Origin: Pseudomonadota bacterium | Lineage (GTDB): Bacteria; Desulfobacterota; Binatia; UBA9968 | Length of the DNA stretch: 64,000 bases | Assembly: GCA_021324155.1 (NCBI GenBank) | Contig: JAJPJQ010000045.1 | Span: 1-64,000 of the forward strand | Direction: 5' to 3' | Shown here: positions 22,878 to 31,460 of the stretch, piece after piece | Layout: each line of letters begins with the position of its first letter | Numbering within the stretch: position 1 is the first letter of the stretch | Position numbers and translations under genes: made by a program | Notes under the pieces: model-generated | The model's database searches: none | The model's input: the letters and a program-made list of their open reading frames with translations, nothing else | Told to the model about the DNA's origin: nothing

Positions 22878-25565
22878 CTACTGAATCACCAGCGACAGCG
22901 GTACGTCGTCGGAGTTCCCCAGCGCGTCGGTAACCCGGAACGTCAACGGGTAAGTAGCCTGCGTGCCGCCGCCCGGCATCCCTGAGACCTTCCCCGCCGA
23001 ATTCGGAGATAGTCCCGCCGGCAAACTGCCCCCCACCAGCGACCAAGTATACGGCAGCTTCCCGCCCGAAGCCTTGAGCGTTACGCTGTAATTCTTCCCC
23101 ACCGTCCCCTTCTTCAAGCTTTTGGTCTTATTCACCAGCACGGGATAGATGGCGATCGAGAATTGTTTCGTAACCGACTTGCTCGCGCTGTCGGTCACGC
23201 GAACCGTGAAAAGCGGCGACTTCTTATTGTTGGCTTTGGTCGGCGTTCCGCTGATCACGCCTGTGGAGCTATCGAGAGTCAGACCAAGCGGCAGCGCGCC
23301 CGCGATGACGTTGGCCGTATACGGCCCGACGCCGCCGCTGATTTGCAAATTCGCGCTGAAGCTGAATCCAACTTCGCCGTTCGGCAAACTATTGGCGCCC
23401 ACCACCAGCGGCGGCGGCGAAACCGTCGTGGCTTGATTGACTGTATTGTTGGTGGAATTGAAGTCGCTCTCATTGGCGGCGACCGAAGCGCTGTTCGCCG
23501 CCTGGCCAATGGCCGTCGTCGCGGCGACGATCGTAATCGTGGCGGTTCCCTGATTGAGGATGCCGCCGAGATTGCACGTGATCGTAGTGGTTCCGCTGCA
23601 GCTACCCTGGCTCGGCGTCGCGGTGATCAGATTGAGGCTAACCGGCAGAATGTCCGTGACCGTGACACCGGTCGCGTCGATGAAACCGCGGTTCTTGACC
23701 GTCAGCGTGTATGTGACGTTGTTGCCGACGATCACCGGATCCGGCGCGTCGGTGCCGGTCAACGCTAAATCCAATCCGGTGGCGACAACGCCGAGCGCCG
23801 CATCGGCCTGAACGAGACCGAAGCCGCTGTCGTTGTCGAATCCTGCGGTCCCCATGTCGATGGCCGAATTCTCCAGCGCCACGTAGACGTCCCCGGGAGC
23901 GAGTGAGGGATTCGCCTGAAACAGCAGGGCCGCGACGCCGCCCGCGTGCGGCGCGGCCGCCGAGGTGCCGAAGAAGTTGGGAAAGTTATCCGCATCGGTC
24001 GGAGTGTCAGAGAAGAAAAATGTCGTGTTGCCGCCGTCCGGCGCGGTGATCTCGGGCTTGCCCGCGCGCGGGTCGTTGATCGGATTGCCCAAAGTGCTGA
24101 AGAGAACCGGCGTACCGCCCGCTGAAGAATAAGGTTCGAGCAGCGGTGGAGTCACGCCGAACTGCGGGGTTTCGTTATACCAAGCGGCGCCGACCGCCTC
24201 CGCGCCGGCCGCGTTGGAGTGGCCGTAGATCGTGCTGCTTTGCGTGTCGTACTCGTTCACCGTCATCGAGCCGAAGTAGACGTACTTCAGCAAGCTCGGA
24301 TTCGCGCCGCTAGCTTTTACGATCATCAATTTCAGCACTTGGGCGGAAGCACTGTGGTTGATGTAGTCCAAAATTTCGACGGGATCGTTCCCGATGTTGT
24401 TAAAAGCACTTTTAGCGACGACCTGATTGACGCTGTTTACGAGGTAGATGTCGAGGTCGTTTTGCGTCCCGGGCGAGCCGCTTACGGAGAAAAAAGGCGA
24501 GTTCCATTGCAGCACGATAATAATTTCCGCATTTCCTGCGACGGTTACGCTTTGAAATTCATCCGACCCGCTGGAATTGAAGTTGTGCGCTGTTCCGCCT
24601 CGAAATGTTAAGCCTATTCCCGCAGCTGGGAAGGCACCCTGAGCATATGCAGTGCCCGCGCGGAAACTGCTCTCATAGCTTTGGCGCGCCTCGTTGCCGG
24701 CCGCCGAAAAATAAGCCGCGCCGCCGGCGACGACCGTGTCCACTGCTTGCGCGATGGGTCCGTCCTGAAACATTGGCTCGGCGTAATAGAATACGTCGTC
24801 GATAATGACTTTCGCGCCGGCATTTTTCAGCGCCTTGATGTTGTTCGCGAACGCGGCGGTGCCGTTGAACGCTGAGGCGAATGCGAGCGAAGCGCCGGGC
24901 GCGACGTCGTGGACGATCTGCAGCATCGCGCGGCCTTCATCTGTTGCGCCAGAGCAGCTGGAGATTTCCTGCACGACCTGGACGGTCGAGAGATCGCCGC
25001 TGGCAACATCGCTCGCGGCGCCGCTGAGGCAATTGAAACTGTCGGACAAAACTCCGACTTTGACGCCCGTGCCGTCGACGCCGAAATTGCTCCGCGCGAC
25101 GGCCGCCTTCATGGAAGCGTCGCCCTGGCTCGTCACGCTGCCCGCGTGAAGGCCGGCAGACGCCTCGCGCGCGAAGCGGAGGCTGCGCAGCTCGCCTGTC
25201 GCTGCAATCGCCCCGACCGGCAGCTCGCCGGAGACGATGCGGCCGGATACGACGGCCTTTTGCATGCCGAGCGCTTCGAGCTCGGCCCTGAGCGTCTCGG
25301 CGTCGTTCTCGGCGATGGCGTCCACGACAACACGATCCTCAACCAGCTTCACGCGCCGATTGGGCGCGCGCAGCGGCGCTTTCGTCGTCTGCGTAGCGCG
25401 GGCTTCGTGCTGTTCCTGGAGATCGATAAGGGTTTGAGTAAGTCTCGCCGATCGGGCATCTTTGCCATTCTGCGCGCCAGCGGGCACGGCGCTGAAAATC
25501 ATCAAGCCGGCGGCGAGGCCAAGCAAGTATAATCGAAACGCCTTAAAGCGATTAAACAATGTCAT
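22878..25565 (-). CDS. Secreted subtilisin-like (S8/S53-type) peptidase with DUF11 and Ig-like domains
   Basis: An 895-residue exported protein. Residues 1-32 are a signal peptide. The peptidase domain spans about 160-590, with Asp in VGVLSDSF (D175) and Ser in GTSAAAPHAGG. Where subtilisins carry HGT, this has DEGRAMLQIVHD, so the catalytic His appears replaced by Glu (E210) as in sedolisin-type triads. A DUF11 repeat (about 590-700) and two He_PIG Ig-like domains (about 705-895, each starting with SLPNGEVG- or SLKKGTVG-like strands) follow. No sorting signal is seen. It separates thrC from cysO on the opposite strand and its codon use is less GC-biased, hinting at later acquisition. Confidence 0.8.
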   Translation of the reverse strand: MTLFNRFKAFRLYLLGLAAGLMIFSAVPAGAQNGKDARSARLTQTLIDLQEQHEARATQTTKAPLRAPNRRVKLVEDRVVVDAIAENDAETLRAELEALGMQKAVVSGRIVSGELPVGAIAATGELRSLRFAREASAGLHAGSVTSQGDASMKAAVARSNFGVDGTGVKVGVLSDSFNCLSGAASDVASGDLSTVQVVQEISSCSGATDEGRAMLQIVHDVAPGASLAFASAFNGTAAFANNIKALKNAGAKVIIDDVFYYAEPMFQDGPIAQAVDTVVAGGAAYFSAAGNEARQSYESSFRAGTAYAQGAFPAAGIGLTFRGGTAHNFNSSGSDEFQSVTVAGNAEIIIVLQWNSPFFSVSGSPGTQNDLDIYLVNSVNQVVAKSAFNNIGNDPVEILDYINHSASAQVLKLMIVKASGANPSLLKYVYFGSMTVNEYDTQSSTIYGHSNAAGAEAVGAAWYNETPQFGVTPPLLEPYSSAGGTPVLFSTLGNPINDPRAGKPEITAPDGGNTTFFFSDTPTDADNFPNFFGTSAAAPHAGGVAALLFQANPSLAPGDVYVALENSAIDMGTAGFDNDSGFGLVQADAALGVVATGLDLALTGTDAPDPVIVGNNVTYTLTVKNRGFIDATGVTVTDILPVSLNLITATPSQGSCSGTTTITCNLGGILNQGTATITIVAATTAIGQAANSASVAANESDFNSTNNTVNQATTVSPPPLVVGANSLPNGEVGFSFSANLQISGGVGPYTANVIAGALPLGLTLDSSTGVISGTPTKANNKKSPLFTVRVTDSASKSVTKQFSIAIYPVLVNKTKSLKKGTVGKNYSVTLKASGGKLPYTWSLVGGSLPAGLSPNSAGKVSGMPGGGTQATYPLTFRVTDALGNSDDVPLSLVIQ

Positions 25566-25796
25566 TTTATCTTTCTACCGAAAGCGCCAAATTCCGTATT
25601 TTGCCATCTCCGCGCGAGATTGACCAATAAAATCCACTCGAGTTCGGAATTGCCAGAAAAAACAGCATGATACGTGCCAGGGCCGGCGGCACAAAAGCGG
25701 TCCCGCCTTGCAACCCCCGGCGCTTAGGGCTATAAGGTGATTTTGACCCGCCAGACTGCAGAAACCGGCGAGGAATTCGAGGCAGGGAGGATGAAC

Positions 25797-26072
25797 ATGA
25801 GCGTCCGTGTCCGCGTGCCGACCCCGCTCAGGAAATTCACCAACGGGGCCGACGAGGTAAACGCCCAGGGCCTGAACGTGCGCGCCCTGGTAGACGACCT
25901 GGAAACGAAATTTCCCGGCATCAAAGAGCGCATCTGCGATGAGACCGGCAAGGTGCGCAGGTTCGTCAACGTCTACGTCAACGGCGACGACATTCGATTC
26001 TTGCAGAATCTCGAGACCTCGCTCAAAGAAGGCGACAACATCTCGATCGTCCCCGCCATCGCCGGCGGATAA
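25797..26072 (+). CDS. cysO: CysO-type ubiquitin-like sulfur carrier protein
   Basis: A 91-residue beta-grasp protein of the ThiS/MoaD family ending in AIAGG, the Gly-Gly tail that is thiocarboxylated. Its MSVRVRVPTPLRKFTNG start, FPGIKERICDETGKVRRFVNVYVNGDDIRF core and ISIVPAIAGG end closely resemble Mycobacterium CysO. CysO-COSH is the sulfur donor for CysM. AGGGAGG lies six bases before ATG 25797, which decides against upstream frames. cysM follows after 19 bases. The JAMM peptidase that frees cysteine from CysO in mycobacteria is not in this window. Confidence 0.9.
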   Translation: MSVRVRVPTPLRKFTNGADEVNAQGLNVRALVDDLETKFPGIKERICDETGKVRRFVNVYVNGDDIRFLQNLETSLKEGDNISIVPAIAGG

Positions 26073-26091
26073 AATCTAACCGACCATTTTT

Positions 26092-27093
26092 ATGGCCCAT
26101 CCCACCGCAGCGCGCTGGGTCGCCGCCGAACGGCTACGCGAGCCGAAGATCATCGATTCCGTCATCGATCTCATCGGCGACACGCCTCTCATAGAGATCC
26201 GCAGAATCGCCGAGGGCATCTCGCCGGGCGTAAAAATTTTCGCCAAGCTCGAAGGCTTCAATCCCGGCGGCTCGGTGAAAGATCGGCCCGCGCTCAAGAT
26301 GATCCAGGAGGGGATCCGATCCGGCAAGCTCACCCACGGGAAAACGATTATCGACTCAACCTCCGGTAACACCGGCATCGCGCTGGCGATGATCGGCCGC
26401 GTCCTCGGCTATCCGGTCGAGCTGGTCATGCCTGCCAACGTGAGCGTCGAGCGCAAGCGCATCATCGACGCCTACGGCGCGAAAGTGACCTACAGCGACC
26501 CACTGGAGGGCTCCGACGGCGCGATCCGCTTGTGCCGCGAGATCCTGCACAAAAACCCCGAAAAGTATTTCAAGCCCGATCAGTACTTCAACCCGATGAA
26601 CCCGCAGGCGCATTATGAGACGACCGGACCGGAAATCTATCGCCAAACCGACGGCCGGATCACCCATTTCATCGCGGGCATCGGCACGGGCGGCACGATC
26701 ATGGGAACGGGCCGCTATCTAAAAGAGAAGAATCCCAAGATCCGCGTAGTCGCCGTCGAGCCCGACGACGCGCTGCACGGCCTCGAAGGACTCAAGCACA
26801 TGGCGACGTCGATCGTGCCCGGCATCTATCACGAGAACGAGCTGGACGAAAAATTCCCCGCCGCGACCGACGACGCTTATGCGATGGTTTATCGCTTGAG
26901 CCAGGAGGAGGGCATTCTGGTCGGTCAGTCCTCAGGCGCGGCGATGTACGCGGCGCTGCAAATCGCGCGCAAGCTCCGCTCGGGCGTGCTCGTCACCGTT
27001 TTCCCGGACTTCGGCGATAAGTATCTCACGACGAACCTGTGGGTCGGCTGGCGCGACCGCATGGCGGTGGGCAATCTGCAATTCTCGATCTGA
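26092..27093 (+). CDS. cysM: CysO-dependent cysteine synthase (O-phosphoserine sulfhydrylase type)
   Basis: A 333-residue fold-type II PLP enzyme. The PLP Lys is in NPGGSVKDRPA (about residues 58-68), with STSGNTGIAL as the substrate loop and GIGTGGTIMGTGRYLKE as the phosphate-binding loop. The C-terminus ends near SI, and in CysM enzymes using CysO the tail closes over the active site. Placement directly after cysO indicates that the sulfur donor is the carrier thiocarboxylate rather than free sulfide. The acceptor, O-phospho- or O-acetylserine, cannot be told by eye. It overlaps the NIL gene by one base (TGATG). Confidence 0.9.
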   Translation: MAHPTAARWVAAERLREPKIIDSVIDLIGDTPLIEIRRIAEGISPGVKIFAKLEGFNPGGSVKDRPALKMIQEGIRSGKLTHGKTIIDSTSGNTGIALAMIGRVLGYPVELVMPANVSVERKRIIDAYGAKVTYSDPLEGSDGAIRLCREILHKNPEKYFKPDQYFNPMNPQAHYETTGPEIYRQTDGRITHFIAGIGTGGTIMGTGRYLKEKNPKIRVVAVEPDDALHGLEGLKHMATSIVPGIYHENELDEKFPAATDDAYAMVYRLSQEEGILVGQSSGAAMYAALQIARKLRSGVLVTVFPDFGDKYLTTNLWVGWRDRMAVGNLQFSI

Positions 27094-27359
27094 TGCCGGC
27101 GATGAAGGCGCAGAAAGAAAAAGTGTCCGAGCGGATCTATCTCACGTTTCCGAAGGAGCTCGTGAAGGAGCCGCTCGTCTGCCAGCTGGCGAAGAAATTC
27201 GACATCCTCTTCAACATCCGCGGGTCGACGGTCACCACGGAGATGGGCCTCGTTGCGCTGGAGATCGACGGCGAGCGCGCCGAGGTCGACAAGGCGATCA
27301 AGTGGCTGAAGGACAAAGGCGTAATCGTCGAGCCGATCGAGAAAAACGTCATCGAATAG
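27093..27359 (+). CDS. NIL-domain protein
   Basis: An 88-residue protein consisting of a NIL domain (ISERIYLTFPKELV-like start, FNIRGSTVTTEMGLVALEIDGE core, WLKDKGVIVEPI end). This ferredoxin-like fold occurs at the C-terminus of methionine importer ATPases (MetN), where it binds methionine and inhibits transport, and as stand-alone proteins near sulfur amino-acid genes. The ATG overlaps the cysM stop, so it belongs to the cysO-cysM unit. Sensing of a sulfur amino acid or control of CysM is an inference. Confidence 0.85.
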   Translation: MPAMKAQKEKVSERIYLTFPKELVKEPLVCQLAKKFDILFNIRGSTVTTEMGLVALEIDGERAEVDKAIKWLKDKGVIVEPIEKNVIE

Positions 27360-27496
27360 CTCGACGATAGCGCTGCATTGTGCCCCTCGTTTCCCCCTGA
27401 TACGCTCGTCACACGCTGAATAAATTTCAAACCGACGGCGAATTCGTTTGGCATCCGACGGCTACGGTCGTCGCGCGGAGCCGCCTCGGCCAATTC

Positions 27497-29371
27497 ATGG
27501 AGCGCCACGGTATCGATGGCGTCGAAGAGCTGCACCGCCGTTCTATATACGACCTCGAATGGTTCTGGCGCGCCGTACTCGACGAGCTCGGGATCGAATT
27601 CTACCGGCCCTACGATTGCATTGTCGACCTGTCCAAGGGCGTCGCATGGCCGCGCTGGTGCTGCGGCGCGCGGATGAACATCGTCCACAACTGCCTCGAC
27701 AAGTGGATGGCGACGCCGACCGCGAACCGCGAGGCGGTTCGCTGGGAAGGCGAGGACGGCGAAATTCGCGTTCTCACCTACGAGGGGCTGAACCGCGAAG
27801 TCTGCCGTCTGACAAACATGCTGCGCGCGCTCGGCATGAAGAAAGGCGATGTGGCGGCGCTGTTAATGCCGATGCTGCCGGAAACCGTCGCGGCGCTTTT
27901 CGCCGTGGCGAAGCTCGGCGGCATCGCGCTGCCGCTCTTCTCCGGCTACGGCGCCGCCGCCGTCGTCGAACGGCTCCGCGATAGCGGCGCGCGATTTCTC
28001 CTAACGGTCGACGGCTTCTATCGCCGGGGGCGGCGCGTGCTGTTAACGCCGATCGCCGAGGAAGCCGCGGCCACTGCGCCGGCGCTCGAGCGCGTTCTCG
28101 TTCTCGAGCGTCTCACAATTGACGCTTCCTCTTTGTCAAGTTTTCGCGTTCTCCGATGGCGCGAGGCGACCGCCCGCGCAAGCGACCGAGCGGAAACCGA
28201 GCGCACCGACGCCGAGGATCCGCTGATGCTCATCTACACATCGGGAACCACGGGCCGGCCGAAAGGCGCGCTGCACACGCACTGCGGATTCCCGATCAAG
28301 GCGGCGCAGGACATGATGCACGGCTTCGACATCGGACCGGAGGACGTCGTATATTGGGTGACGGATCTCGGCTGGATGATGGGCCCGTGGGAGATTTTCG
28401 GCGCCACCCTCCACGGCGCCACCATGGTTCTCTACGAAGGCGCGCTGGACTTTCCCGCGCCAGACCGGTTGTGGGCGCTCGTTGAACGCCATCGCGTGAG
28501 CGTCCTCGGCGTTTCACCGACCCTCATTCGCGCTCTCATGACTCATGGAAGCGGCCCGGCGGAGCGCCGCAATCTGTCGAGCCTCAGGATCCTCGGCTCG
28601 ACCGGCGAGCCGTGGAACCCGGATGCGTGGCTCTGGTATTTCCACACCGCCGGCAAAGGCCGCCTGCCGATCATCAATTATTCCGGCGGCACCGAGACTT
28701 CGGGCGGCCTCGTCTGCGGCAACGTCCTTACTCCCATGAAGCCGTGCGGTTTCGCCGGACCTCTTCCCGGCATCGCGGCCGATGTAGCGAACGAGGAAGG
28801 AAAATCGGTGCGCGCCGAAGTCGGCGAGCTCGTCGTGCGCAAGCCGTGGATCGGCATGACGCGCGGGTTCTGGAACGATTCGGAGCGCTATCTGCAAACG
28901 TACTGGAGCCGCTTTCCCGACGTCTGGGTCCACGGCGATTGGGCGGCCGTCGACGAAGACGGCTTATGGTACATTCTCGGCCGCTCGGACGACACGATCA
29001 AAATCGCCGGCAAGCGGCTCGGGCCCGCCGAAGTCGAATCTATTCTGACCGCGCATCCCGCCGTGAGCGAAGCCGCGGCGATCGGCGTTCCCGATCCGAT
29101 CAAAGGCGAAGCGCTGGTTTGCTTCTGCGTCCTCAAGCCGTCGAGCGCGGCAAGCGAGGAGCTGCGCGAAGAGCTGCGAAACAGAGTAGCCGAGCAGCTC
29201 GGTAAGCCGCTCACGCCTCAGACGGTAAAATTTCTCGAGGATCTGCCGAAAACGCGAAATGCGAAGATCATGCGGCGCATCGTCCGCACGGCTTATTTGA
29301 GCGAGGACCCGGGAGATCTCTCGGCGCTGGAGAATCCTCGCAGCGTGGATGCGGTTCGCGGCGCGCTTTAG
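27497..29371 (+). CDS. AMP-forming acyl-CoA synthetase (acetoacetyl/acetyl-CoA synthetase-like)
   Basis: A protein of at least 624 residues in the ANL superfamily that activates a carboxylic acid with ATP and CoA. YTSGTTGRPKGALHTHCG is the P-loop, GDWAAVDEDGLWYILGRSDDTIKIAGKRLGPAEVE holds the hinge (cited here as positions about 490-525), and the Lys near KTRNAKIMRR is the catalytic C-terminal residue. The family-typical N-terminus continues upstream of this ATG (FVWHPTATVVARSRLGQF), yet no ATG or GTG exists before an in-frame TGA at 27398. The true start may be CTG 27416 or another rare codon. The substrate is unknown. Confidence 0.85.
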   Translation: MERHGIDGVEELHRRSIYDLEWFWRAVLDELGIEFYRPYDCIVDLSKGVAWPRWCCGARMNIVHNCLDKWMATPTANREAVRWEGEDGEIRVLTYEGLNREVCRLTNMLRALGMKKGDVAALLMPMLPETVAALFAVAKLGGIALPLFSGYGAAAVVERLRDSGARFLLTVDGFYRRGRRVLLTPIAEEAAATAPALERVLVLERLTIDASSLSSFRVLRWREATARASDRAETERTDAEDPLMLIYTSGTTGRPKGALHTHCGFPIKAAQDMMHGFDIGPEDVVYWVTDLGWMMGPWEIFGATLHGATMVLYEGALDFPAPDRLWALVERHRVSVLGVSPTLIRALMTHGSGPAERRNLSSLRILGSTGEPWNPDAWLWYFHTAGKGRLPIINYSGGTETSGGLVCGNVLTPMKPCGFAGPLPGIAADVANEEGKSVRAEVGELVVRKPWIGMTRGFWNDSERYLQTYWSRFPDVWVHGDWAAVDEDGLWYILGRSDDTIKIAGKRLGPAEVESILTAHPAVSEAAAIGVPDPIKGEALVCFCVLKPSSAASEELREELRNRVAEQLGKPLTPQTVKFLEDLPKTRNAKIMRRIVRTAYLSEDPGDLSALENPRSVDAVRGAL

Positions 29372-29379
29372 CTAGTCGT

Positions 29380-30399
29380 TCAATCGTAATCCGGAAGCCG
29401 CGGAAAACGCTTCATCGCCCCCTCGACGATCGGCACGGCGACGAAATCTTCGAACTTCGGCCGCTCCTCGGGTTTCAGATTGCCGACTTTCACCATGCGC
29501 TCGCTCGTGTAATCCACCTTCTCGCGCGCGAGTCCGTCATTCTGCGCCCAGACTTTGCCCTTGGTGAATTCGTCGTAGGTCTTGTCGACGACGTTTTTCG
29601 GAATCTTGGCGTATTTGACGCCGATTTCCACGGTGCGCGCCTTGTTGGCGTACATGAAGCGGCTCGCTTTGATGAGCGCACGAACGAGCGCCTCGTACTT
29701 CGTCGGCTCGGCGGCGAGTTTCTTCTCGGACGCGACCGCCGCCTGGAAAATCTGGTTGGGATCGAGCTCCCAGAATTTCACGAGCGCATGAACGGAAGGG
29801 TCTTTCTGCTGCGCCAAAATCAACTGATCGACATGGAGAATCGCCGTGTCTATCTGACCGGCGAGGAGCGGCGGCACGTCGGCCGAGGCGATCGGAATGA
29901 AGTTTACCTCGTCCGGCTTAATGCCGGCTTTCGCCAGCACCATACGGCTGAGGACGTCGGCGAAGCCGCCGACTTCCTGAACGCCGATATTCTTGCCCTT
30001 CAGCTCCTGCAATGTCTTCACGTTGCCGCGCACGGCCAAAGTCGCGCTGAACTTCGGCGCGGGAGAATAGATCGCTTTGAAGCCCGCCTTCTTGCCGGCC
30101 GAGACGATCGCGGCGGCGCCGGCGCCGACGCCGGCGTCGAGCCCGCCGCCGACGATGTTGCGATAGACATAGATTCCGCCTTCGAAGGTGCTGATCTCGA
30201 CGTCGAGTCCTTCTTCGGCGAAGAAGCCCTGCTCTTTCGCCACCCACGGAGTGATGTGAACGACATTGGGCGGCGTGGACGGCATGCCGAAGCTCATCTT
30301 GGTGAGCGGAGCGGACGCGCCGTCCGCCGAACCCAGACTAAGCCATAGCGCCGCGCCGAGCGTGCCGGCGGCTATCATTCGCAGCAGTCGATTGTCCAT
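29380..30399 (-). CDS. ABC transporter solute-binding protein, NMT1/SsuA-like
   Basis: A 339-residue exported protein with a signal peptide of about 28 residues. The periplasmic binding fold is typical of NMT1/THI5-like proteins: WVAKEQGFFAEEGLDVEI, a hinge at GKNIGVQEVGG, and a C-terminal SERMVKVGNLKPEERPKFEDFV helix. It converges on the acyl-CoA synthetase with an eight-base gap. No permease or ATPase lies next to it. Relatives in aromatic- or taurine-using bacteria bind small organic acids or sulfonates. The ligand here is unknown. Confidence 0.8.
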   Translation of the reverse strand: MDNRLLRMIAAGTLGAALWLSLGSADGASAPLTKMSFGMPSTPPNVVHITPWVAKEQGFFAEEGLDVEISTFEGGIYVYRNIVGGGLDAGVGAGAAAIVSAGKKAGFKAIYSPAPKFSATLAVRGNVKTLQELKGKNIGVQEVGGFADVLSRMVLAKAGIKPDEVNFIPIASADVPPLLAGQIDTAILHVDQLILAQQKDPSVHALVKFWELDPNQIFQAAVASEKKLAAEPTKYEALVRALIKASRFMYANKARTVEIGVKYAKIPKNVVDKTYDEFTKGKVWAQNDGLAREKVDYTSERMVKVGNLKPEERPKFEDFVAVPIVEGAMKRFPRLPDYD

Positions 30400-30508
30400 T
30401 GCTTGTCCCTCCAGCCCCGGCGTGCGAGCACCGGGCTCGAATCGTGACAGCCTCGAGAATGTCTGCTGATATAAGCAGCCGACAGCGGACTTGTAAAGCT
30501 TCGAAAAA

Positions 30509-30973
30509 CTATTGAGCGGCGGCGGAAATGGAGAGGATCAGCACTCCGCCCTCGTGCGCCGGACCGCCGAGGAGGAAGTTGCCTTTGTTGGGGAATCGTA
30601 CCGTCGTATCGACGATCGGCTTTTCGCCTTCGAGAAGCCGCACCTTGAGCGCGACGCGGGCATTGCGAAACTCATAAGGCATGACGACGAGCGAGCGGCC
30701 GCCGGGAATCTCGAAAACGGTATTTGTGTCCCAAGAGCTTTTTTTCGATTCCTCGCGGATCAAGCGATAGCAGCGGTATTTCACGACCTCGAGCTGCTGT
30801 TTGAGCTTCGCGAGTTGCGAATCCAGACACTCCGCCTGATTCGTCGCGAGGATCGTTCCGATCTTGAGCTGGACAGGCACCGCCGGGTGCTCGGCCGCCC
30901 CGAGCGGCGCGGCGAAAATCAGCCACAGGCTAAAAAGCTTGCTCGCTCGCCGCAGGCTCGACGGGATTCTCAT
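30509..30973 (-). CDS. Exported protein of unknown function in a sigma-factor operon
   Basis: A 154-residue protein with a signal peptide (residues 1-27) and a mixed beta-rich body. It contains two Cys (AECLDSQL and KYRCYRL), which could form a disulfide, and a Gly-rich C-terminus. I do not recognise a family. It overlaps the anti-sigma factor by 44 bases and completes a three-gene unit with the sigma factor, suggesting an envelope role under the same control. Confidence 0.6.
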   Translation of the reverse strand: MRIPSSLRRASKLFSLWLIFAAPLGAAEHPAVPVQLKIGTILATNQAECLDSQLAKLKQQLEVVKYRCYRLIREESKKSSWDTNTVFEIPGGRSLVVMPYEFRNARVALKVRLLEGEKPIVDTTVRFPNKGNFLLGGPAHEGGVLILSISAAAQ

Positions 30974-31460
30974 CTTCGGTTTCCTGGTTTTCGAACAGCC
31001 ATATCACAGTTGTCTTGGTCTTCGCCTCGCGCAGCAAGGCGACGTTGAAGCCGTGGCCGTCGATCGATTCGACCGATGCCTGATTCGACGGAACAAACCA
31101 GCCGGAAGGGCGTATCGTCGAGAAAAGCGCGATCAGCACCACTGCCGCCACCGGAACACCCCACGCAATTCGCGGAAAAGCGACGCCGCGGCGCATCCAG
31201 TCGAAGACGCGCTGGCGCGGCGATTTCTCTTGCGCGATCCGCTCGCGCACCCCGGCCCAGAACGGCGCGAACGCGGCGTCGGACACCCGCGCCTCGAGCG
31301 CGCGCTTAAGCGCGGCGTCGAGACGCTGAATGCGCACTTTCTCGGCGGCGCAAGCGGCGCACTTCTCGACGTGGAGTTTGACCTCCGCGCTTCTGGCCTG
31401 CGGCAGCTCGCCGTCGAGCCAGGCGCCGAGCCATTCTTGAATGCGATCGCAATCGCTCAT
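30930..31460 (-). CDS. Anti-sigma factor with zinc-finger (ZAS) domain
   Basis: A 176-residue membrane-anchored anti-sigma factor. The N-terminal zinc site is H-x3-C-x2-C in HVEKCAAC (about residues 30-37), with an earlier Asp/Cys region. One transmembrane helix lies around 100-117 (VPVAAVVLIALFSTI). The C-terminal part is periplasmic. It would hold the ECF sigma factor inactive at the membrane until a signal arrives. Its ATG overlaps the sigma-factor stop (ATGA), so the pair is translationally coupled. Confidence 0.85.
   Translation of the reverse strand: MSDCDRIQEWLGAWLDGELPQARSAEVKLHVEKCAACAAEKVRIQRLDAALKRALEARVSDAAFAPFWAGVRERIAQEKSPRQRVFDWMRRGVAFPRIAWGVPVAAVVLIALFSTIRPSGWFVPSNQASVESIDGHGFNVALLREAKTKTTVIWLFENQETEDENPVEPAASEQAF

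Noticed and set aside
27398-27400. In-frame TGA upstream of the acyl-CoA synthetase as a third selenocysteine codon
   Set aside because: There is no redox motif or Cys-containing family position here, and upstream codons do not look like the same protein. It is more likely the stop that ends the open frame.
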